Assembly (NCBI RefSeq): GCF_000003815.2
Contig: NW_023365980.1
Coordinates: 1 to 21,660, forward strand
Length of the DNA stretch: 21,660 nucleotides
Direction: 5' to 3'
Source of the DNA: Branchiostoma floridae
Taxonomy: Eukaryota; Chordata; Leptocardii; Amphioxiformes; Branchiostomatidae
Shown here: one piece after another, positions 13,001 to 18,615 of the stretch
How positions within the stretch are numbered: position 1 is the stretch's first letter
Layout: the number at the start of each line of letters is the position of its first letter
Program-made: the position numbers and the translations under genes
The notes under the pieces: generated by a model
The model's input: the letters and a program-made list of their open reading frames with translations, nothing else
The model's database searches: none
What the model was told of the DNA's origin: nothing

Positions 13001-15964
13001 AGGTGAAATTGGAGCTATGCAGGTATTACTGGATTTTTTACATAAATGTCATATGATTTAAGCGTATAAGGATTGTTATTAGCCGCATTGAATGTTACTA
13101 CCTACAAAGTACAAAGTATAAAAGAAAAAAATAGCAATGGTTCCTGAACAATTTTAGTATGATCCATACTTCCTAAATTCAGAGTGGTACAGATAGAATT
13201 TGTCTGGTGCAGGTAATTTTCAATGCAGAAAAAAGTATTTCGAGCCCAATATGTAAGTGGTCTAAGCTAGCGTATACCAAGGTAACTAGTATTCAGTAAT
13301 TATTCATTCAGTCAAGTCTGGTAGAAACTGTATACTGTTAGTACATTTAAGCTTATTTGTTGTTGTGACCACATGAAAGACCCACACACCCCTTCCTTGG
13401 TATGTAGAAAATGCAGTACTTTTTGATGTGACAATGACCCTAGTTACAGTCACATGTTTCCGGAGTCAACTCCAGATACTTGCATACCTTTTTCTCCCTA
13501 GTTGGCTTGAGTCACATCGAGAGGTGACTCATCATGCCACTCAAGTCGCTGTGCGGGGGGGGCATGTTTTTAATGTGTAAACCTGACCTGACTCAACAAT
13601 GGAACATTGGACAAAAACTGGATAATGAGTTACTATTGAGTATGTGAATCTAATCAAGTTATGCAATGCTAAGGGGTATTAGTTACACCAATCAGTGAAG
13701 CCATTTTGCCTCATTTTAGAATGGTTGTTTATGCAACCTTCAATAGGCTCACGCCCACAGCAATTGAATCGCATAATGCTTTTGTTACTAGTATTTACTG
13801 TAAATATTTTGTGCATGTTGGTCATCTAACTCTAACTGTCGCATCCACGGTAGGCTGCTGTGACATGGCAGAGGGCAATTTTACATCCTGAACAACTGCA
13901 GAGAATCAGTATCTGATCAATAACTCAAAAAAACATACATTTGTACATCAGGTATGTCACAGGTGAGTGACAAACAGGACAGAAAATGCCAACTCCAAAT
14001 CAAGGAGAGAAAATGACTCAGTTCCTTCTGTGGTTCATCTGGAGGCTAATGACTCAAGACTGCCAAACAAGCTCCTTACATCCTGGGTACTAGTACCAGA
14101 GGGCAAACTTGGAGAGGGTGGTCTTGGTCCGGGCAAACAGCCCGCAATGATGATGACTAGTACATGAATAGGTTGTCTATATAACCTACTCAAGCCAAAG
14201 TCCCTTTTTAACCTCCTTGCTCAAACAAAGTCTCTGCATTGTTCTGGATCACTTACTTGGTTCAAGGCCAAACAAACAAGGAAACCTCTTACTACTCTTA
14301 GTTTAGCTTAGCTTAGCTCAGTACTCTACTGATGAAGTTAGGTTTGAGCAAGGACGTTATATAAAGACTTGGTTTGAGTCTGGAAAACAGGCAATTTCAA
14401 ACGAAATTTCAGACACCCAAACTAAGTACAAATTCTATCATACCTTCATTTTCTTCTTTCTTCAGGTCCCTCAAGTGTTGGTATGCTTTGCCGAGCTCCT
14501 GAAATTTGGCTGTTGCATGGGGGTCATTTGGATTCTAGAAAGGAAACAAAAACATACAAATCATGGCACAAACAAGTCATTCAGTTGTTCACACGTAGTA
14601 TTTCTGGGACACTTTGATGGGAAGACTGATTAAGTTGGATTTATAAATTAGTGAATTATACCTGCCCGCTCAACATCCAGCCGGCTCCCAAGGCCCAGCC
14701 ATGGACAGTAGATTGCACAGATTATTTGATAGGGAAAATACTAGACGTACTGCAGTGCAAAAGAGGATTGTGGGGATCTAATATTTGTAGGGAGAAAATG
14801 GAGCGTTCATGGTGGTTTTGAGATAATTTGGGATTGAAAAATGGCCCAGACAGGCTGAATACNNNNNNNNNNNNNNNNNNNNNNNNNNNNNNNNNNNNNN
14901 NNNNNNNNNNNNNNNNNNNNNNNNNNNNNNNNNNNNNNNNNNNNNNNNNNNNNNNNNNNNNNNNNNNNNNNNNNNNNNNNNNNNNNNNNNNNNNNNNNNN
15001 NNNNNNNNNNNNNNNNNNNNNNNNNNNNNNNNNNNNNNNNNNNNNNNNNNNNNNNNNNNNNNNNNNNNNNNNNNNNNNNNNNNNNNNNNNNNNNNNNNNN
15101 NNNNNNNNNNNNNNNNNNNNNNNNNNNNNNNNNNNNNNNNTGCAAAATGATGACAGTACCTTGTCAGGATGACACTTCATGCCCTTTTGTCTGTATGCCT
15201 TTGTGATGTCCTCTGTGAAGCAAATAAACAAAGACCTGGCTGGTAAGTGTCTGAAGAAACAGCATTAGAGTTTAGAGTCATTAGAGTCATTTTCATTCAA
15301 ATAACATATTTGCGATTGAAAAGTGGTGAATGACGGATGCCGTAATTTTACAAAATACCCGAGAAAGTAACGTATGGAAATCATGTGCATGCCACAAAAA
15401 AGCGTCATTTCTTCACTTCAATTGTGACAACAAAAGTCAAGGGGAATATATCAAAATAATCATACATTCTACCAAAGATTAACTTCCAGTGCAAAGTGGT
15501 TAAAACTGGGAGTAAACAAACAGAAAACAATTTGAACTTTGCAGTAGAAGTTCGCAACGTCACGAGGCGTATAAACCGAAGCCAAAAATTATTATACGTT
15601 GGAAGAACAGCAAGTTAGAAATCTGTTTTGTACAAATATACGACAGTTAAAATTATCTTTCCAACAGACTACACGTGCATAATGTAAATAAACTCGATAT
15701 GCTGCTGTGTCCACAAAGAATGGACAAAATCCATCAGAAACCTATGACTGATGCATCATGATGGAAATTTTGAAGTCGGGGAAACGGCGTGCACAGCGCG
15801 AGCATGGGCTGTAGTGTTTCCCACCGCGAGAGAGTGTTTGATCCAGTTTAACTACATCCTCCAAACTAAACGTTACCTAATGCTGCATCCACCTCGACTC
15901 CAAGCAGTCTGCAAAACTCAGCAGTTTGGTTGTGGTCCAAGACCTCATCCCAAATCCCCGCCAT
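7021..15964 (-). CDS. J-domain (DnaJ/Hsp40-type) protein gene, five coding exons traced by hand
   Basis: The exons on the minus strand are 15964-15877, 15212-15160, 14534-14444, 7624-7557 and 7054-7021. All have GT-AG borders and join with matching phases (1, 0, 1, 0) to give 111 residues plus one base. The protein starts MAGIWDEVLDH. A J domain spans about residues 18-80: LLGVEVDAALEDITKAYRQK, the HPD motif at 44-46, then KFQELGKAYQHLRDL. HPD is the signature that stimulates Hsp70 ATP hydrolysis. An acidic stretch follows (GEEAWEYFDEEDDPESFAEF), then hydrophobic LFFLVLRDLYR. The ATG sits in a good context (GAAAGATGGCG). No signal peptide or Zn/GF region is seen, so it is a small class C-type J protein; I do not recognise the orthologue. 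Intron 3 is 6.8 kb because of a DIRS insertion. Confidence 0.8.
7055..7556 (-). other. J-domain gene intron 4
   Basis: 502 bases between exons 4 and 5 with no recognisable gene. The stretch at about 7195-7330 is GC-richer than its surroundings, but I saw no terminal repeats or RNA fold to name it. Confidence 0.6.
7557..7624 (-). CDS. J-domain gene exon 4 (acidic)
   Basis: 68 nt between TTTCTCTTTCAG and GTAAGT. A nearer AG at 7617-7618 would give a stop in the joined frame. The chosen acceptor keeps phase 1 and reads DFQGEEAWEYFDEEDDPESF then AEF. It lies 6.8 kb from exon 3, beyond the DIRS element. Confidence 0.7.
7651..7720 (+). repeat. Short direct repeat beside exon 4
   Basis: TAGGAGTTCTGTTGCCAGGTG at 7652 recurs with one change at 7696, 44 bp apart, in the intron between exon 4 and the DIRS element. 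Confidence 0.6.
7909..8094. repeat. DIRS left inverted terminal repeat
   Basis: The outer part (7909-7967) is unique to this end and complementary to 8179-8250. The core (7968-8094) is the exact inverse of 12727-12853. The apparent open frames here merely mirror the gag leader at the other end. Confidence 0.9.
8179..8292. repeat. DIRS internal complementary region
   Basis: The first half (8179-8250) is the reverse complement of the left terminus and the second half (8245-8292) of the right terminus, with one mismatch seen (GTCAGTCAG versus GTCAGGCAG). The halves share TTGTCT, matching the AGACAA found at both ends. In the DIRS model this region templates the joining of the ends into a circle. 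The recombinase stop codon (8286-8288) lies inside it. Confidence 0.9.
8286..9236 (-). CDS. DIRS tyrosine recombinase (YR) domain
   Basis: This is the C-terminal 316 residues of a frame that is open from 11384 (1032 codons); the YR homology starts near residue 717. The N-terminal core-binding part is GISPGVSKILLASWRPGTQK and on. The catalytic part has Arg865 in SAGREQSLSLLD, the HxxR box at His975/Arg978 in FTGHSTRSA, and the nucleophile Tyr1011 in FEKFYRKP. All are numbered in the long frame. These residues cut and rejoin DNA, integrating the circular DNA copy without an integrase. The domain overlaps the end of the RT frame by about 136 bp. How it is initiated is unclear: the long frame begins at a GTG, and its upstream 716 codons look like a shadow of RT/RNase H. 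Confidence 0.9.
   Translation of the reverse strand, partial: GISPGVSKILLASWRPGTQKLYTAAWEKWNSWCGERNIDPVSAPVSEVLDFLLSLFDKGLQYRTLNVYRSAISTTHLPVEGLPLGSHALVKRFMKGVFELRPALPKYQYTWDVSRVLSLLKSWSPARTLSIKQLTLKLVMLIALVSAGREQSLSLLDVRYKKKTSDGVCFTINRLSKTSRPGRVTHDIVLPSFPRDKRICPVFYLKEYVSRTRSFRLCDSFLFRAMVEPHQAVGSTTIARWLKLVLQEAGVDTNKFTGHSTRSAAVSAAALRGVSAKDIMKMANWSTSSTFEKFYRKPVKSCNFGRKILASGYEVT
9101..11197 (-). CDS. DIRS reverse transcriptase/RNase H (with possible degenerate methyltransferase tail)
   Basis: This 698-codon frame copies the element RNA into DNA. The RT palm has Asp155 in KIDLRDAYF and the YLDD box at 219-222. RNase H has Asp387 (VVETDAS), Glu419 (NVLEL), Asp444 (RSDNSTVV) and Asp495 (NVRADFSSR). 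After that, GVDLFASRTNRQLPQYVSW and GTDAF...AFPPF recall the Dam-like methyltransferase found in many DIRS elements, but the NPPY-type box is not intact. The frame starts at a TTG, and its first internal ATG is Met135, inside the RT domain. It is in the -1 frame relative to the gag-like frame and remains open upstream across the gag stop, so expression by frameshift or reinitiation is likely. Confidence 0.92.
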   Translation of the reverse strand: MTREALRRSTDLQPVPDDSQLLHGGRLVHFLQQWKQVTSDPWILQCVTGYRLEFATTPPVQQRIPHCRPRSPEQVEVLSEEVRTLLTKGAIEEVVYNRTQFVSTLFTVPKKTGGLRPVINLKPLNKFLQVRHFKMESLAILKDLIQPGDYMGKIDLRDAYFTIPVDVGSRRFLTFQWRGRLYQFRCVPFGMSSAPRVFTKVLKVPVALLRRRGFRLIVYLDDILMFGRSREECREALMAALEVLSQLGFVPNREKSVLEPTQRITFLGSGVDSSRMVTFLPDNKLRELQQLADTTLSAVVPVSARELASLIGKLQATTGSVWHAPLHFRSLQRLLITVLRVTRGDWGHPVPLTEAAREDLRWWRDLLPDHNSRPILLPTADMVVETDASTVGWGGFCNGIHTGGRWSAEEKTAHINVLELQAASMAVQAFCRDMESGHIRVRSDNSTVVAYLNHLGGTRSLDLLNVTLDLWQWCTDRNLSISAVHIPGKENVRADFSSRHFFVATEWTLDRHTFLSLQAKFPLLSKGVDLFASRTNRQLPQYVSWHPEPEAVGTDAFTVSWSRWELPYAFPPFLLVARTLRKVQLDEAHLLLIAPVWETACWYPVLLEMLVEEPVLLPRHKHLLTQPESGRAHPEGDKLRLAAWHVCGDNILSTAFRRESVRYYWPPGDQAHRSSTQQPGKSGTAGVVKGTLIRFQHL
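11209..12522 (-). CDS. DIRS gag-like protein (ORF1)
   Basis: The frame is open from 12828 (a GTG inside the right terminal repeat), but the first ATG is at 12522, with a second at 12459. I chose 12522, giving about 437 residues. The protein is charged and low-complexity at first: an acidic EEEKNGEESDGGGDG stretch, then basic PGKRRRRHDRR. A more globular middle follows (KPFDPTNKTVKHPWVADDN onward). The end is an RNA-binding-like tail rich in Arg, Gly, Asn and Tyr (RRGGRRTNYRAAGGGNRGY). No CCHC zinc knuckle is present, as is usual for DIRS gag. It probably packages the element RNA. The frame ends at 11209, 11 bp before the first start-like codon of the RT frame. Confidence 0.75.
   Translation of the reverse strand: MRRHVRRGGRHDSRQPSSSPSMPRLSAVRGLLVAAEVHQPPKSPAHEEVELPSNVEVSEEEKNGEESDGGGDGKRRKDGNNNGDIPSEPELVDASGVRISALENNFSLLSEKLDGLQELMMSQFSQPKKRRSASATGSAPGKRRRRHDRRSPARVETEEESVSDVSEGGQSAWKPFDPTNKTVKHPWVADDNVLEETEKYFKHSKQCRGADLEAWQQKYNLPDNAPSTMVVPAFNENVSRAVLENDKKQGDVIVSHDKSLKSVHTNLVQVGTPLINLWQLIQRSSKDSFEELQLDMIDCVGTALLLLGSAHSHLAFTRRSFIAESSQKTFRDLFRTPSEDNNFLFPPDLGTKAKDLSSESKVLSGMLTQAEKRQTSSRRGGRRTNYRAAGGGNRGYRYNYMPRPNYSRPNYGGSRQYYNKSSSQSFQKQGDGKKSDK
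12727..12873. repeat. DIRS right inverted terminal repeat
   Basis: The core (12727-12853) is the exact inverse of 7968-8094. The outer 20 bp (12854-12873) differ from the left outer part and match the complement of 8245-8264. The element's promoter is expected here, since the minus-strand frames start just inside. Confidence 0.88.
12963..13248. mobile_element. MITE-like element, probably hAT-derived
   Basis: GGGCTCAAAATAC (12965-12977) and GTATTTCGAGCCC (13235-13247) are inverted with one mismatch, and the left end begins CAGGG. TGCAGGT recurs inside both ends (near 12990, 13000, 13018 and 13209), a subterminal-repeat pattern like that of the element at 6521. No convincing target duplication is visible. 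It is non-coding and lies in intron 3 of the J-domain gene. Confidence 0.55.
13249..14182 (-). other. Rest of J-domain gene intron 3, no gene seen
   Basis: A+T-rich intronic sequence with a G homopolymer near 13553-13561. The short open frames (13706-13891, 13967-14167) lack any family resemblance and are unlikely genes. Confidence 0.5.
14183..14384. repeat. Imperfect inverted repeat, about 200 bp
   Basis: 14183-14226 (AACCTACTCAAGCC through CTTGCTCAAAC) is inverted at 14342-14383 (GTTTGAGCAAGG through GGTTTGAGT) with some mismatches and small indels. A short AGCTT-type microsatellite (about 14300-14322) lies in the loop. It could be an old MITE; no target duplication was identified. Confidence 0.5.
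14444..14534 (-). CDS. J-domain gene exon 3
   Basis: 91 nt between CCTTTCTAG and GTATGA. It reads NPNDPHATAKFQELGKAYQH and on to LRDLKKEENE, which is J-domain helix III plus a charged linker. It ends in phase 1. Confidence 0.85.
14535..14862 (-). other. J-domain gene intron 2, left part
   Basis: Intronic sequence between exon 3 and the assembly gap. No gene, terminal repeat or RNA fold was recognised. Confidence 0.5.
14863..15140. other. Assembly gap (278 N)
   Basis: A run of 278 N inside intron 2 of the J-domain gene. The non-round length suggests a size estimated from read pairs. Confidence 0.95.
15160..15212 (-). CDS. J-domain gene exon 2 with HPD motif
   Basis: 53 nt. The acceptor is TTTGCTTCACAG, 2 bases complete codon 30 (Glu), and the exon reads DITKAYRQKGMKCHPDK before GTACTG. 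It carries helix II and the catalytic-loop HPD. The assembly gap at 14863-15140 lies 19 bp downstream, within intron 2. Confidence 0.85.
15213..15876 (-). other. J-domain gene intron 1
   Basis: 664 bases between exons 1 and 2 with no recognisable gene or repeat. The flanking donor GTAACG and acceptor TTCACAG define it. Confidence 0.6.
15877..15964 (-). CDS. J-domain gene exon 1
   Basis: 88 nt encoding residues 1-29 plus the first base of codon 30, starting at ATG 15964 and ending CATTAG|GTAACG. It encodes the start of helix I of the J domain (FCRLLGVEVDAAL). Confidence 0.75.
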
Positions 15965-16140
15965 CTTTCCCGCACTTCCAGCACCACAGGCTCCCTTCCG
16001 ATTGGCACCCGAAGTTGACTTCGGTACCCTTCGGCTATTCTCGATATTTTCCGTTAAATGTCAAAATTCCCAAAGGAATTGACCATTGGTCAGAAGTACA
16101 CGGAAATTTCCGAATCCTTGTGAGTGTTGACCAATCAGGT
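15965..16140 (-). promoter_or_regulatory. Putative J-domain gene promoter with CCAAT boxes and a heat-shock-element-like palindrome
   Basis: Upstream of ATG 15964 there are CCAAT motifs at 16001-16005 and 16085-16089 (minus strand) and one inverted at 16131-16135. Between them is the perfect palindrome CGGAAATTTCCG (16101-16112), which contains GAAnnTTC, followed by CGAAT. That resembles 2.5 heat-shock-element units, plausible for an Hsp40 gene. The same core (GGAAATTTCC) also fits a kappa-B site. No TATA box was seen. Function is inferred from motifs only. Confidence 0.4.
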
Positions 16141-16268
16141 AGCGATGAGCTCTTGTTGGCAGCTGTTTTTCATTTTATCTATCCGACGGGACTAGGACAG
16201 TGTGAATGGCTCCTTTCACGCAGATGTCCAAATACTAGTGCTCGTTTCGGTTACAGATTTACAGTATG

Positions 16269-16373
16269 AAAGCAGGCCGAGGAATATAGCCGGCCATAGG
16301 GAGTCAGCTATGCACATGCTCCTTGACCAGCTTTCGTCATCTTTTATGAAACTGACTCCCCTTGGCCTGCTTT
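16269..16373. repeat. Inverted repeat (AAAGCAGGCC...GGGAGTCAG)
   Basis: AAAGCAGGCCGAGG and GGGAGTCAG on the left, separated by about 14 bases, are mirrored by the uninterrupted CTGACTCCCCTTGGCCTGCTTT at 16352-16373. It could form a bulged hairpin; origin unknown. Confidence 0.5.
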
Positions 16374-16633
16374 ACTCATTGGCCAGCTTTTATACTATCG
16401 TATGTGGCCTTGCCACTTGTAAATCTGCTTAGGGTACGTCGATCGACCTTCCATTCCCTTCCCTTCCCGATAGCTACGAAGGACTTGGAAACAAGAGTTC
16501 GGTCTGGTCATTCCTTTGTTCAGCTATTCCCCTTTGAAGATATTGACAAAGCTGCTAGGGGGCCTAAACTTACACCACTTCTTCGTTACATCACAAGCTA
16601 TCTGCCACCAAAAAATCACGACCGGTGTGACAG

Positions 16634-16796
16634 CGATCTCGCCCCCCCGTGATCTCGCCCCCCCGGGGGCGAAATCACTAGCGATCTCGCCCCCCCGGGG
16701 CGAAATCACTAGCGATCTCGCCCTCCCCGGCTAGTGATCTCGCCCCCCTACCTCGCCCCCCTTTAGCGATTTCGCCCCCCCCCCCAAAAAGGGGTT
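16634..16796. repeat. Cluster of C-rich palindromic motifs (GATCTCGCCCCCC)
   Basis: Seven copies or variants of GATCTCGCCCCCC occur in 160 bp. Two are followed by the reverse complement GGGGCGAAATCACT, so AGTGATTTCGCCCC-type palindromes alternate along the array. The array ends in a run of 12 C. It lies about 140 bp before the largest assembly gap. Confidence 0.75.
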
Positions 16797-16932
16797 TACA
16801 TGACATTTTAGAAGTTGATTGGTATAAATCACAAAATGTAGTTTTAGAATGATATAAGCACACGAGTTTGATACATAACTCCATTCATAGTATCAATATT
16901 AACGTAATTACATGGTATAAGATAGTGAAGTG

Positions 16933-17853
16933 NNNNNNNNNNNNNNNNNNNNNNNNNNNNNNNNNNNNNNNNNNNNNNNNNNNNNNNNNNNNNNNNNNNN
17001 NNNNNNNNNNNNNNNNNNNNNNNNNNNNNNNNNNNNNNNNNNNNNNNNNNNNNNNNNNNNNNNNNNNNNNNNNNNNNNNNNNNNNNNNNNNNNNNNNNNN
17101 NNNNNNNNNNNNNNNNNNNNNNNNNNNNNNNNNNNNNNNNNNNNNNNNNNNNNNNNNNNNNNNNNNNNNNNNNNNNNNNNNNNNNNNNNNNNNNNNNNNN
17201 NNNNNNNNNNNNNNNNNNNNNNNNNNNNNNNNNNNNNNNNNNNNNNNNNNNNNNNNNNNNNNNNNNNNNNNNNNNNNNNNNNNNNNNNNNNNNNNNNNNN
17301 NNNNNNNNNNNNNNNNNNNNNNNNNNNNNNNNNNNNNNNNNNNNNNNNNNNNNNNNNNNNNNNNNNNNNNNNNNNNNNNNNNNNNNNNNNNNNNNNNNNN
17401 NNNNNNNNNNNNNNNNNNNNNNNNNNNNNNNNNNNNNNNNNNNNNNNNNNNNNNNNNNNNNNNNNNNNNNNNNNNNNNNNNNNNNNNNNNNNNNNNNNNN
17501 NNNNNNNNNNNNNNNNNNNNNNNNNNNNNNNNNNNNNNNNNNNNNNNNNNNNNNNNNNNNNNNNNNNNNNNNNNNNNNNNNNNNNNNNNNNNNNNNNNNN
17601 NNNNNNNNNNNNNNNNNNNNNNNNNNNNNNNNNNNNNNNNNNNNNNNNNNNNNNNNNNNNNNNNNNNNNNNNNNNNNNNNNNNNNNNNNNNNNNNNNNNN
17701 NNNNNNNNNNNNNNNNNNNNNNNNNNNNNNNNNNNNNNNNNNNNNNNNNNNNNNNNNNNNNNNNNNNNNNNNNNNNNNNNNNNNNNNNNNNNNNNNNNNN
17801 NNNNNNNNNNNNNNNNNNNNNNNNNNNNNNNNNNNNNNNNNNNNNNNNNNNNN
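16933..17853. other. Assembly gap (921 N)
   Basis: A run of 921 N. Long open frames drawn across it in several frames are artefacts of the N run. Confidence 0.95.
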
Positions 17854-18343
17854 GCTGCATTACCAAGGTCAGACACCAGGGGGCCCAATGTCGACATTGA
17901 CCTGCGTCTTTCCAACACCTAGAGATAAATGTCCAGACGATGAATGATGTATGAAATGAGTAAACTGGTAGATATGCCTTATGCCAGCTTAGACAAGAAC
18001 AAGAAATATGTGTAGTTCATGCCTTCAAGAACATGTGCTTGATACTTTGATACTTTATTCTGTCCATTAGCTAACTAACATACTTTATAACCAAAATTTT
18101 CAACCAAGGATTGATGTGTTATAGATACAGATAACGTTACAGAATATCAGGTTCGATTTCCTACTGAACATTGCCTACTAGTACTTTGCCACACCTTTTA
18201 GGATACCAATGGCCCACGCATGGGTCCAGTCAATTTGATTTGAATAATAGCGATGGTTTCCGACCGAGGCCGGACGTCCGACAAAATTCACGGAAGTCAC
18301 AGTTGACAATGCTTAACATCCTACGCGCATTCCACCTGTCATC
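17854..18343 (+). other. Intergenic stretch after the gap
   Basis: Right after the gap one frame reads RSDTRGPNVDIDLRLSNT and then a stop (TAG at about 17920). It could be the end of a gene hidden in the gap, but there is no support beyond an open frame of 22 codons. The remainder is A+T-rich, with a CGGACGTCCG palindrome at about 18271-18280, some 70 bp before the TATA box of the next gene. Confidence 0.25.
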
Positions 18344-18350
18344 TATATAA
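18344..18350 (+). promoter_or_regulatory. TATA box of the secreted-protein gene
   Basis: TATATAA sits 97 bp before the ATG at 18441. A start site near 18375 would leave a 5' UTR of about 65 nt without an in-frame ATG. The position and the exact consensus support it; it has not been tested. Confidence 0.55.
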
Positions 18351-18440
18351 GGTTGCTGCAAGCCGTCGGTTGTTTCAATGTAGTAGCTCTCTTTACCTGC
18401 ATCCCATCCGAGCACTTTTTAGTTAGGGACAAGGTGAAAG

Positions 18441-18615
18441 ATGGAACGTTTGCCGATTTGCTTGAACTTTTGTTTTCTGGCTGTGCTTCCATTGTTACAA
18501 GTACTGGGCCAGGCTGAGGCGCTCCCGTTATCCCTGGTAGAAGAAGACACGCCACAGAATTTTTCATTGCCAGCAGAGGTAGTCAACGTCGTATGTAAGG
18601 CGAACTGTGGCACAG
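18441..18615 (+). CDS. Secreted-protein gene exon 1
   Basis: 175 nt with the signal peptide and residues to 58, ending GGCACAG|GTACGT in phase 1. Confidence 0.75.

Noticed and set aside
15751-16269. Plus-strand 172-codon frame.
   Set aside because: It is antisense to exon 1 and the promoter of the J-domain gene, with no family resemblance.
16844-17947. Open frames of more than 300 codons on both strands.
   Set aside because: They consist almost entirely of N and are gap artefacts.
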